A DNA stretch of 18,702 nt from Bacteroidota bacterium (lineage in GTDB: Bacteria > Bacteroidota > Bacteroidia > Bacteroidales > Prolixibacteraceae): assembly GCA_030632865.1 (NCBI GenBank), contig DAOVTY010000021.1, positions 1-18,702 of the forward strand. The letters run 5' to 3'. Both the position numbers and the translations under genes were made by a program. Of this stretch, positions 1 through 8,196 are shown piece after piece (the first letter of the stretch is position 1; the number at the start of each line of letters is the position of its first letter). A model generated the notes under the pieces. That model saw only the letters and a list, made by a program, of their open reading frames with translations. It searched no databases and had not been told where the DNA came from.

Positions 1-147
1 AAATGTGCCACGTTTCCCTTAGTGTCAATTCCTATTGAAAAAGTTTCTGAATTGAATTCAACTAATTTTTTGTTGTTTATACACGATGAGAAAATGATTG
101 TGATTGATGCCAGTAAAAATATAATTTTATTCATTGCGAAAAATTAA
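1..147 (+). CDS. C-terminal end of an unidentified protein (5' truncated)
   Basis: Frame 1 is open from the first base to a TAA at 145-147 and gives the last 48 residues of a protein that begins upstream of the window. The tail ends in a hydrophobic, strand-like segment (KMIVIDASKNIILFIAKN). I recognise no domain. It lies on the same strand as the esterase, sulfatase and glycosidase that follow, about 110 bases before the preferred esterase start, so it may be an upstream member of the same carbohydrate cluster. That is inferred from position only. The open frame and codon use are consistent with real coding sequence, but the function is unknown. Confidence 0.6.
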   Translation, partial: KCATFPLVSIPIEKVSELNSTNFLLFIHDEKMIVIDASKNIILFIAKN

Positions 148-223
148 TTTGATTTTTTACAAACTTAGTTAATATGTTAAAGAAATAATAAAAAAATGAG
201 CATATCAATAATCAGAATATTAA

Positions 224-231
224 TAGCTTTG
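224..231 (+). promoter_or_regulatory. possible Bacteroidota -7 promoter element (TAGCTTTG)
   Basis: TAGCTTTG matches the Bacteroidota -7 consensus TAnnTTTG exactly and lies 27 bases before the ATG at 259. I see no TTTG -33 element at the usual spacing, and such octamers arise by chance in AT-rich DNA. If real, it would exclude the longer esterase start at 196. Confidence 0.2.
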
Positions 232-258
232 TTATTCAAGCAAAAAGTAATCTTAATC

Positions 259-1122
259 ATGAAGAAAATTCTTGTTTTATCATTTGTAATCATTTACAGT
301 TTTTCGCTATTTGCTCAAACAGGTAAAGTATTTGAGTCGTTAGAGTTTGAAAGTAACTTAGTTAGTTACCCGGTTGAATACTCTGTTTATTTGCCGCCAG
401 ATTATGAATCCTCTAATAGAAATTATCCTATTTTGTATTTATTGCACGGATATTCTGACGATGAAACTGGGTGGATACAATTTGGCGAAGCAAATACAAT
501 TGCTGATAAAGGAATTGCAAATGGAGATTTTTCATCTTGCATAATTGTAATGCCCGATGGTAAAGTTTCGTGGTATGCGAATAGTTTTGATGGAAAAGAT
601 CCTTGGGAAGATATGTTTGTTAAGGAGTTTATTCCTTTTATTGAGAAGGAATATCGTGTTCGCTCTAAAAAAGAATTTAGAGCTATTGCAGGACTTTCAA
701 TGGGTGGCTACGGTGCATTAATACTTTCAATGCGAAATACAGATCTGTTTTCGTCGTGCGTGGCAATGAGCTCGGGAACTTTTACGGATGAAGAAATGAT
801 TTCGAACGATGCTTATGATCGATATTTTGGAGATATTTACGGACCTAAAGAGAGAGAAAGAGTAAGTGATTATTATAAATCATACAGTCCGCTGCATTTA
901 ATTGAGACTGTTGATTTGGAAAAACTAAAATCAATTCGTTTTTATATTGATTGTGGCGATGACGATTTTTTATACAAAGGTAATTCTGCTTTGCATGTAA
1001 AAATGCGCGACTTAGGAATTCCACATGAATATAGAGTTAGAGATGGAATTCATTCGTGGAGTTATTGGCGAACAGGTTTGTTTGATGGACTTGTATTTAT
1101 TTCGGATAAATTTCGAAGATAA
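259..1122 (+). CDS. secreted CE1-like alpha/beta-hydrolase esterase
   Basis: This predicted exported serine esterase of the esterase D / CE1 group (acetyl or feruloyl esterase-like) probably removes acyl or aromatic ester decorations from a polysaccharide. I chose the ATG at 259 over the longer frame opening at 196 because it starts a clean signal peptide (MKKILVLSF... ending near LFA-Q), while the extra 21 residues only add hydrophobic sequence. In the 287-residue protein the oxyanion region is LLHGYSDDETGW, the nucleophile is Ser147 in GLSMGGYGA, the acid is probably an Asp in CGDDDF near residue 235, and the base is His265 in HSWSYW. The length is normal for the family. The stop is 3 bases before the sulfatase ATG, so the two genes are almost certainly co-transcribed. 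The exact ester substrate cannot be read from sequence. Confidence 0.87.
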   Translation: MKKILVLSFVIIYSFSLFAQTGKVFESLEFESNLVSYPVEYSVYLPPDYESSNRNYPILYLLHGYSDDETGWIQFGEANTIADKGIANGDFSSCIIVMPDGKVSWYANSFDGKDPWEDMFVKEFIPFIEKEYRVRSKKEFRAIAGLSMGGYGALILSMRNTDLFSSCVAMSSGTFTDEEMISNDAYDRYFGDIYGPKERERVSDYYKSYSPLHLIETVDLEKLKSIRFYIDCGDDDFLYKGNSALHVKMRDLGIPHEYRVRDGIHSWSYWRTGLFDGLVFISDKFRR

Positions 1123-1125
1123 TTA

Positions 1126-2463
1126 ATGAAAATGATAACAAGAATATTTTTTGTATTTGTATTATTAGTTGGCATAACCTCTTGTGTGAAAACAGATAAA
1201 CGTCCCAACATTGTTTTAATTATGGCAGACGATATGGGTTACGAATGTATTGGTGCAAATGGTAGTACCGAATATAATACTCCAAATATCGATCGACTTT
1301 CAGAAGATGCACTTCGATTTGAACATTGCTACTCGCAACCAATTTGTACGCCATCGCGGGTGAAAATTATGACCGGGAAATTCAATTATCGTAATTATCA
1401 AGATTTTGGATATTTGAATCCTAACCAACAAACTTTTGGTAATTTATTGCAAGATGCTGGTTACGAAACTTTAATTGCAGGAAAATGGCAGTTGAATGGT
1501 TTAAACCGAAACAATGCAAATAATCAGGATGTTAACAGACCGCATCATTTTGGTTTCGACGAATATTGTTTATGGCAATTAAATCGCCCTAAAAAAGAGG
1601 GTGAAAGGTTTGCTAATCCATTGATAACTCAAAACGGCAAAGACTTACCTAGGAATATTGATATGTACGGTCCCCAAGTATTTGCCGATTATATATCTGA
1701 TTTTATAGATAGAAAAACTGGTGAGCCATTTTTTGTTTATTATCCTATGGTTTTGGTGCACGATCCTTTTGTGCCAACACCAGATTCTCCGGAGTGGGAA
1801 AATCCTGATAGAAGATATGAAAAAGATACAGCCTATTTTGCCGATATGATGGCTTATACCGATAAAATTGTTGGTCAATTGGAAAGCTCGTTAAAAGAAA
1901 ATGGAGTTTGGGAGAATACAATTTTTATTTTTACAGGAGATAATGGAACACATCCAAGCATAATTTCTTCAACTAATTATGCAAAAGTAGTTGGCGGCAA
2001 GGGTTTTACTAAAAACACCGGAAATCATGTGCCATTCGTGTTTTCGTGGCCAGAAAAAATGAAAGGGAAAAGAGTTATTGAATCGGTAATTTCGTTTGCC
2101 GATATTTTGCCAACTTTATGCGAAGCTGCTGGAGTTGCTAAGACAAAATATAAAACCGATGGGAAAAGTATTTTAAGTTTAATTTCAGGGAAAAAAGATA
2201 AAATTAATGATGAAGTATTTATTCATTATACACCTCGTTGGGGAAATAAAGAACATAACCGATGGGTAATGAATGATGAATATAAATTATATCAGAACGG
2301 TAGTTTTTTTAATACTGCAAAAGATACTTTGGAAAAAGCGCAACTGGAAAATATTACTGATGAAGAGCAAGTTTTAAAAGATAAATTTCAACTTATTCTT
2401 GATGAAAAGGAAAGTGAAATTCCATTTAATTTGAATGATAAATCTTTTAGTGTGAAATATTGA
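1126..2463 (+). CDS. S1-family sulfatase, lipoprotein (formylglycine type)
   Basis: This alkaline phosphatase-superfamily arylsulfatase-type enzyme is predicted to hydrolyse sulfate esters, here probably on a carbohydrate. A lipoprotein signal ends in the lipobox GITSC (Cys20), placing it on the periplasmic or outer membrane. The opening RPNIVLIMADDMGYE gives the Asp35/Asp36 calcium ligands. The core CTPSRVKIMTGK has Cys74 as the residue converted to formylglycine, so a formylglycine-generating enzyme is needed elsewhere in the genome. His212 (VHDP) and GDNGTH (Asp272, Asn273) complete the usual active site. At 445 residues it is a typical length. It starts 3 bases after the esterase and 12 bases before the next gene, so it belongs to the same operon. 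Sulfatases next to glycosidases in Bacteroidota usually indicate a sulfated substrate, often algal or host glycan. The subfamily was not assigned. Confidence 0.93.
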   Translation: MKMITRIFFVFVLLVGITSCVKTDKRPNIVLIMADDMGYECIGANGSTEYNTPNIDRLSEDALRFEHCYSQPICTPSRVKIMTGKFNYRNYQDFGYLNPNQQTFGNLLQDAGYETLIAGKWQLNGLNRNNANNQDVNRPHHFGFDEYCLWQLNRPKKEGERFANPLITQNGKDLPRNIDMYGPQVFADYISDFIDRKTGEPFFVYYPMVLVHDPFVPTPDSPEWENPDRRYEKDTAYFADMMAYTDKIVGQLESSLKENGVWENTIFIFTGDNGTHPSIISSTNYAKVVGGKGFTKNTGNHVPFVFSWPEKMKGKRVIESVISFADILPTLCEAAGVAKTKYKTDGKSILSLISGKKDKINDEVFIHYTPRWGNKEHNRWVMNDEYKLYQNGSFFNTAKDTLEKAQLENITDEEQVLKDKFQLILDEKESEIPFNLNDKSFSVKY

Positions 2464-2475
2464 TAATTTAATAGA

Positions 2476-3870
2476 ATGCCTGTTACTAAGAATAGTTTCA
2501 TTTTAGTGTTTATAATAGTCTTTATAAATATTCCGCTTTTTAGAGTATTTGCGCAAGAACATTCTAAACCTGATTTTCATTGGGGAAATGCTTTCTATTT
2601 TAATATTAAAATTGGAGAGACTATCACATTTCAGAATACAGATGTGAAGTTACTTCAGCAAAAAAATCACTTTAATCAGTTTATAATTGGTGCAGACACA
2701 GTTTGGTTAAAAGTGAGCAGGCGTACTTTACCCAAAACTATTAATAACATTAGAATTTTTGTTGCCGACAATAAAAATGTAAAAGCATTAACAACTGATT
2801 CTGAGGTTCATGGTTTGCTTAAAAGCGATGCTTTAATTTGTCTTTCTGACTTTTCAAAACCAATTTTAAATAAAAATAAATATATTTTCCCAATTAGTTT
2901 TAACGATGGTTTTCTGTGGAGTGTAGAAGAAAATAGTACAATGTTTGCGTATCAGAATAAATTGAATAATAATTTTTCGTCGAATGCAGGAATAGATTTT
3001 GACTTAAACGACGCAAGTGGAATTGAAAAACATTGGATAGTTGCGTTTGAAAATAGTACTGTTGTTTGGGTTGACGAGAAAGAGTCAAATATTTCAAAAT
3101 TAGAAACCACTGTTCTTTTAGCAAGCAACTCGCAACCTGGAATTTATTATGTGTACGAACACTTGTACAGCAAAAATATATTAGTTAAAAAAGGTGATAA
3201 ATTGGTTCGTGGAGAACTAATTGGTACAATTTGGGGTGATAATTTATGGGGACATTTACAATTCTCTGTTATAAAATCAGATACCGTTCCTACTTACAAT
3301 TTAATTTTTTTTAATGTAGTAAATTGTTTTTCACAACTTTATGAATTGTATTTTCAGCAGACTTATAACTTTAATAGAAATTTTACAAAAGGTATAATTA
3401 CATTTGGAAGGCAATGCAATATAAATGGAAATAAAAAAAATATACTTGCTTTTGAAGGTTATTCGGGTAAAGGTTGGAAATTAGGAGATTGGAATACAGC
3501 AGACAGAGTTGAATGGATTTCGGAGGGTATAGATGGAAATGCAAGGTTGTGGAAAAAGCTATTTCGTAATGAAAAAGCAGAGTGTGAAAATCCGAAAAAT
3601 TATTACGAGTTTGAGATTAGTGTAAAAAATGGAGTTTATAGGATTCGTGCAAATGTTGGTGATTTAGAATTGTCGACATGGCAAAAAGTGCAATTTGAGG
3701 GAGTTACAGCAGCAACTTATGTTTTAGGTGCAGGTGAGTATAAATGGACTTTGGAGAAAGTTGTAAAAGTAAATGATGGAAAACTTACTGTTCGTATTTT
3801 TGTGGACGAAAAAAATAAAAAACCGGCAGGTATAAGTGAGATTGTTTTTCAGATGGCTTATAAAAATTAG
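2476..3870 (+). CDS. secreted protein with degenerate M23 (LytM)-like domain and beta-rich C-terminus
   Basis: The signal peptide probably ends near residue 26 (VFA-Q). Residues about 165-266 follow the M23 endopeptidase pattern: NAGIDF, HWIVAFENSTVVWV, YVYEHLYSKN, LVKKGDKLVRGELIGTIWG and GHLQFSV. In active M23 enzymes zinc is held by the His and Asp of HxxxD and the second His of HxH. Here the first His is Asn170, Asp174 is kept, and the second His of HxH is Gln262, so two of three ligands are missing and catalysis is unlikely. Residues about 325-464 (WKLGDWNTADRVEW through GVYRIRANVGDLELSTW) resemble a beta-sandwich carbohydrate-binding or malectin-like domain. It lies between the sulfatase (12-base gap) and the GH106-like gene. 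The likely role is a binding or structural accessory for the same glycan, which is inference. Confidence 0.72.
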   Translation: MPVTKNSFILVFIIVFINIPLFRVFAQEHSKPDFHWGNAFYFNIKIGETITFQNTDVKLLQQKNHFNQFIIGADTVWLKVSRRTLPKTINNIRIFVADNKNVKALTTDSEVHGLLKSDALICLSDFSKPILNKNKYIFPISFNDGFLWSVEENSTMFAYQNKLNNNFSSNAGIDFDLNDASGIEKHWIVAFENSTVVWVDEKESNISKLETTVLLASNSQPGIYYVYEHLYSKNILVKKGDKLVRGELIGTIWGDNLWGHLQFSVIKSDTVPTYNLIFFNVVNCFSQLYELYFQQTYNFNRNFTKGIITFGRQCNINGNKKNILAFEGYSGKGWKLGDWNTADRVEWISEGIDGNARLWKKLFRNEKAECENPKNYYEFEISVKNGVYRIRANVGDLELSTWQKVQFEGVTAATYVLGAGEYKWTLEKVVKVNDGKLTVRIFVDEKNKKPAGISEIVFQMAYKN

Positions 3871-3939
3871 ATTGTCGCTAATACCCCACGGAAATGTAAG
3901 AAAACTAGTGTGATAGTGGCTAACAGCAAATTAAATATT

Positions 3940-6900
3940 ATGTGTAAATACATTCTAATTCTTTTTGTAATCGTAACATTATTTTCGTGTAGTAATAAAA
4001 CGAAAATTATAGAGCCTTTTGATGGACAAATTACAAACTATCAACAGTTGGCAGCTAATTTTCATAATCCACCAGTTGAATATCGTACTGCACCGTTTTG
4101 GGTTTGGAACAACGATGTGTCTAAAGAAGATATCGACCGAACTCTATTTGAATATAAAGACAAAGGATTTGGTGGCGCTTTTATTCATCCACGTTACGGA
4201 ATGATTACGGAATATCTTTCGGACGAATGGTGGGAGCTAATAGATTACTCTTTACAAAAAGCCGAGGAATTAGATTTGAATATTTGGATTTATGATGAGA
4301 ACTCTTTCCCTAGTGGTTTTGCAGGCGGACATGTTGCAGCACAAATGCCCGAATCAAACAGCGACGGAATTGCTCTAAAACCTTATTTCATGGATGTACT
4401 GAAAGTTCCTGAAATTGCAGAACGACCAAAACATATTTTCAAAAAAGAGTCTGAAAAATGGGTTGAAATTACTGATAATGTAAAATCTGAGTTGGGCAAA
4501 AAAGGGGAGTATTGTGTTTTAGATTTAAACGATTATGATACTTCGAAATGGTATGGAGGATATTCGTATGTAGATATTTTAAAGCCCGGCGTAACCGAAA
4601 AATTTATGGAAATAACAATGCCCGGTTACGAAAAAACTTTGGGTGCCGAATTTGGGAATCGAGTTCCTGGTATTTTTACTGATGAACCGAATACAAATAC
4701 TCATAGCGCCGGACCAATTCGCTACACGCCTGATTTATACGAGCAATTTGAAAAATGGTGGGGATATAAATTAGAGCCCAATTTAATGTCGTTGATAACT
4801 GAAACTGGCGACTGGAAAAAGGTGCGTCATAATTATCAATCAACTATTTTGCAGCTGTTTATAGATCGATGGTCGAAACCGTGGAATAAATATACCGAAG
4901 AAAATAATCTACAATGGACAGGGCATTATTGGGAGCATGGTTGGCCAAGTCCAAAAGAAGGGCCAGATAATATGGCAATGTACGCCTGGCATCAAACTCC
5001 GGCTATTGATATGTTATTTAATTCGGAAAAATTGCGACCTGACCAGTTTGGGAATATTCGAAATGTAAAAGAACTTTCGTCGGTGGCAAACCAATTTGAT
5101 AGACACCGAACTTTAAGCGAAACCTATGGAGCCGCAGGCTGGGAACTTACTTTCGATGATATGAAACGATTGGGTGACTGGGAATTTGTTTTAGGTGTAA
5201 ATTTCATGAATCAACACTTGTCGTACATTTCTATGGCAGGCGATCGCAAACACGATTTTCCACAATCATTTGGAACTCACTCTCCGTATTGGGGTATTTT
5301 TCGTTATCAAACAGATTATTTTGCAAGGCTTTCATTGGCGCTATCTTCAGGATATCAGAGAAATAATATTTTAATAATTGAACCGACTACAACCGCTTGG
5401 ATGTATTATAATCCAAATACAAGGGTGAATACAAAAATGTATGAGGTGAAATCTAAATTTGAACCATTTTTGGTTCAGTTGGAAAAATATCAGGTTGAAT
5501 ACGATTTAGGTTGCGAAAATATTATTAAAGATCATGGAAAAATAGAAGATGGAAAGTTTGTGATAAATAAGGTTGGTTACGAATTGGTGATTCTGCCTCC
5601 CGGACTCGAAAACCTTGATAAAACAACTTTCAAGTTATTAAAGCAGTTTGTTGAAGATGGTGGAAAAGTTATGCAAATTAATTCATCTCCGCAATTTGTG
5701 AATGGAGATATTCAATCATTTGACAATCTTCAAAATAGTAATAATTGGGAAATTTATCCTGAAATTGACAACTTGTTATTTGCTGAATTATCGAATAACA
5801 AAAATATTCAATTTGAAAATATAGATGCTATAAAGGGAAATATTTTTCATCAAAGACGCGAGTTTGAAAATGGACAGTTACTTTTTGTAACTAATTTCGA
5901 CAAAAATGAAACTGCTGATATTCAGATGAATATGCAAGGGAAATCGGTGCTAGATCTTAACACTTCAGATGGAATAATAGAACCATATACTTTTGTAAAT
6001 AAAAAGGGTAGGGTGCACTTTTCAATTTTGTTACCGCCCTCAGGAAGTCAATTGCTGTTTATTTCAAACCAAAAAGGGAAAAGTAAAAAAAATGTTATTC
6101 CTGAGCGAGAACTCATGGTTTCTGGTAGATCCATAATTAAAGCTATTGAGCCTAATGTTTTAAATATTGATTACGTTGAATTAACGATGGCAAAATTCAA
6201 ATCGGAACCAATGTATTTTTATTCTGCCGGAAATGAAATTTGGAAGGAACATGGTTATCCTGATAATCCATGGGTTTCGTCTAGTCAGTTTAAAACTGAG
6301 TTAGTAGATGCTGACACATTTCCTGAAGGAACAGGTTTTGAGGTTTGTTATCCGTTTTTTGTTGATGATCAATGGAATGCAAAAGAAGTAAAGTTGGTTG
6401 TTGAAAGACCATGGTTATATAAAGTAGCTGTTAACGGAGAGGCTGTTACTTCACTAGAATTGGAGCGATGGATGGATCCTGATTTTCATGTTTTCGAAAT
6501 TTCAGAGCTTGTTAAAAAGGGGAGGAATGAGGTTGTTATAAAAGCAGCGCCTTTTTCAATTTTTTGCGAACTGGAACCTGTTTATTTGCTGGGCGACTTT
6601 ACTGTAACTTCGCAAAAAAAAGGTTGGATAATTAATAATAGCAAGCAACTCGAATTTGGTTCGTGGAAGAGTCAGGGAATGCCATTTTATGGAAGGACTG
6701 TTGAATACTCTAAATCAATTAATGTTATAATTGAGGGCGATTTTATTATTCGTTTACCCGAGTGGCAAGGAACCGTTGCTGAAGTGAAAATCGATGGAGT
6801 ACATCGCGGGATTATTCAATCGGAACCCAACGAATTAAAAGTTAGTATACCTTATGGAAAGCACGAAATTACGGTTGCTGTAATTGGTAGTAATAAAAAT

Positions 6901-7050
6901 ATTCTCGGGCCACATCATAATGTTACGCAAGTAGGAATAGTAACCCCAGGGAGTTTCAAACGTGCTCCTGAAAGTCAACCTGCCGGAAATGATTACGATT
7001 TGTTGGATTATGGTTTAACAACGGATTTTGAAGTTTATAAATTGAAATAA
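3940..7050 (+). CDS. large GH106-like glycoside hydrolase, lipoprotein
   Basis: This 1036-residue protein belongs to a TIM-barrel glycosidase group often annotated as GH106-like or alpha-L-rhamnosidase-like. I prefer the ATG at 3940 to the upstream GTG at 3910 because MCKYILILFVIVTLFSC is a compact lipoprotein signal with Cys17. The N-terminal signature APFWVWNN (51-58) is followed by GFGGAFIHPRYG, IYDENSFPSG (117-126) and FTDEP (246-250), whose acidic residues are the best catalytic candidates. A flavodoxin or GATase-like segment lies near residues 545-590 (YELVILPPGLENL). Two beta-sandwich, galactose-binding-like domains seem to follow at about 795-890 and 905-1010. It ends the four-gene block with the esterase, sulfatase and M23-like protein. 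True GH106 enzymes remove alpha-L-rhamnose. This sequence departs from the GH106 N-terminal pattern I recall, so its specificity is uncertain. Confidence 0.78.
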   Translation: MCKYILILFVIVTLFSCSNKTKIIEPFDGQITNYQQLAANFHNPPVEYRTAPFWVWNNDVSKEDIDRTLFEYKDKGFGGAFIHPRYGMITEYLSDEWWELIDYSLQKAEELDLNIWIYDENSFPSGFAGGHVAAQMPESNSDGIALKPYFMDVLKVPEIAERPKHIFKKESEKWVEITDNVKSELGKKGEYCVLDLNDYDTSKWYGGYSYVDILKPGVTEKFMEITMPGYEKTLGAEFGNRVPGIFTDEPNTNTHSAGPIRYTPDLYEQFEKWWGYKLEPNLMSLITETGDWKKVRHNYQSTILQLFIDRWSKPWNKYTEENNLQWTGHYWEHGWPSPKEGPDNMAMYAWHQTPAIDMLFNSEKLRPDQFGNIRNVKELSSVANQFDRHRTLSETYGAAGWELTFDDMKRLGDWEFVLGVNFMNQHLSYISMAGDRKHDFPQSFGTHSPYWGIFRYQTDYFARLSLALSSGYQRNNILIIEPTTTAWMYYNPNTRVNTKMYEVKSKFEPFLVQLEKYQVEYDLGCENIIKDHGKIEDGKFVINKVGYELVILPPGLENLDKTTFKLLKQFVEDGGKVMQINSSPQFVNGDIQSFDNLQNSNNWEIYPEIDNLLFAELSNNKNIQFENIDAIKGNIFHQRREFENGQLLFVTNFDKNETADIQMNMQGKSVLDLNTSDGIIEPYTFVNKKGRVHFSILLPPSGSQLLFISNQKGKSKKNVIPERELMVSGRSIIKAIEPNVLNIDYVELTMAKFKSEPMYFYSAGNEIWKEHGYPDNPWVSSSQFKTELVDADTFPEGTGFEVCYPFFVDDQWNAKEVKLVVERPWLYKVAVNGEAVTSLELERWMDPDFHVFEISELVKKGRNEVVIKAAPFSIFCELEPVYLLGDFTVTSQKKGWIINNSKQLEFGSWKSQGMPFYGRTVEYSKSINVIIEGDFIIRLPEWQGTVAEVKIDGVHRGIIQSEPNELKVSIPYGKHEITVAVIGSNKNILGPHHNVTQVGIVTPGSFKRAPESQPAGNDYDLLDYGLTTDFEVYKLK

Positions 7051-7356
7051 TCTAACCGTAGTTCGGATCTATTTTTTATCCAAATCATAATAAATAGGCT
7101 AAACAATTAAATTTAATAACATCGTATTTATATTTTATTATTTTTGGCTCACGATAATACTAATTTATAAAAAGGTGTTACTATGGTAGTATCAATTATG
7201 TGTGTTTTATTCAAAAAGGGTAACTTTTATTCGTTGAAAGAGAATGAAGGGGTAATTAGTTTTTTAAATTCTAAACAGATTCAAAACTATATATCTGTAT
7301 TTCAAATTTACCAACGCAATAAGTTATTCTCAACTAATACATTTTAAAATAATCTA
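7051..7356. other. 306-bp intergenic gap before the lar operon
   Basis: This AT-rich gap separates the carbohydrate block from the lar operon. It probably holds the terminator of the first and the promoter of the second, but I can point to no convincing hairpin with a T-run (only a weak GGAT/ATCC stem near 7065-7081) and no full TTTG plus TAnnTTTG promoter. An ATG frame at 7183-7347 would encode 54 residues without recognisable features. I saw no nickel-riboswitch-like structure. Confidence 0.5.
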
Positions 7357-8196
7357 ATGAATAATTTAAGTCCACATCTCGAAAATAAATTAAATCAGCT
7401 TGAACAATGGTTTTCTAAAAGAAAAGGTTCTATTGTGGCTTTTTCTGGAGGTATCGACTCCACATTGGTTTTGTTTTTAGCGAGAAAATTTCAAGGTAAA
7501 GAGAATGCAATTGGAGTAATCTCCAATTCCGAAAGTCTTAAAAGTAAGGATTTTGAGTTTGCTAAGGACTTTTGCAATGATTTCGATATTAATCTTGAAG
7601 TTATAAAAACATTAGAACTAAAAGATGAGCGATACAACTTGAATCCTGAAAATCGTTGTTACTTCTGCAAAGAACATCTATTTCACGATTTACAATCTAT
7701 AAAAGATAAGTTCACGGAATTTGATGTTTTGAGTGGTACAAATTATGACGATTTAGGAGATTATAGACCTGGTTTGCAAGCCGCTGCAAAATACAAAGTT
7801 TTATCTCCAATGGTAGATTGTAATTTAATTAAGGGAGAATTAAGAGAGATTGCAAAACACTTTGGCCTACCTAATTGGGATAAACCGGCAAGCCCGTGTT
7901 TAAGCTCTCGTATTCCATATAACCATAAAATTACCAAAGAAAAATTACAACAAATTGAGGATGCCGAAAATATTTTGAATGATTATGGTTTTAAGGATGT
8001 AAGAGTCCGCCATTATGGAGTATTTGGTCAGATTGAGGTGAAAAAAGATGAATTGGAGAAGCTACTACTTGTGGAGGATGAAGTTGTTAGAAAAATAAGG
8101 AATGTTGGTTTTGATGAATTGAAAATTGACAGAGAAGGATTAGTTTCTGGTAAATTAAACCGAGTGCTAAAAATAAATAAGGAAAATAAAAAGTAA
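7357..8196 (+). CDS. larE: LarE, PP-loop sulfur transferase for NPN cofactor (three-cysteine type)
   Basis: LarE uses ATP to adenylylate the pyridinium biscarboxylate mononucleotide made by LarB and then inserts sulfur, giving the dithiocarboxylate precursor of the nickel-pincer nucleotide. It is cytosolic. The PP-loop SGGIDS is at residues 30-35, and the conserved RCYFCKEHLF (100-109), TNYDDLGDYRPG (128-139) and ASPCLSSRIPY (178-188) identify the family. Length (279 aa) is normal. Classical LarE gives up one cysteine of the PC motif per turnover. Here Cys101, Cys104 and Cys181 match the three-cysteine form known to carry a [4Fe-4S] cluster in some bacteria and archaea, so this enzyme may turn over repeatedly. 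The stop overlaps the larC start by one base (TAATG), showing translational coupling. The cluster assignment is inferred from the cysteine pattern. Confidence 0.94.
   Translation: MNNLSPHLENKLNQLEQWFSKRKGSIVAFSGGIDSTLVLFLARKFQGKENAIGVISNSESLKSKDFEFAKDFCNDFDINLEVIKTLELKDERYNLNPENRCYFCKEHLFHDLQSIKDKFTEFDVLSGTNYDDLGDYRPGLQAAAKYKVLSPMVDCNLIKGELREIAKHFGLPNWDKPASPCLSSRIPYNHKITKEKLQQIEDAENILNDYGFKDVRVRHYGVFGQIEVKKDELEKLLLVEDEVVRKIRNVGFDELKIDREGLVSGKLNRVLKINKENKK

Noticed and set aside
196..258. Longer N-terminus for the esterase.
   Set aside because: The extra 21 residues precede a complete signal peptide that begins at the ATG at 259, so the upstream ATG is probably not used.
7060..7090. A possible terminator after the GH106-like gene.
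   Set aside because: The best stem is four base pairs with one mismatch beyond it, and the T-run lies in the loop rather than after the stem.
7183..7347. A 54-codon ATG frame just before larE.
   Set aside because: No recognisable motif or clear initiation signal, and the size is expected by chance in a 306-base AT-rich gap. It would need conservation in relatives to be called.
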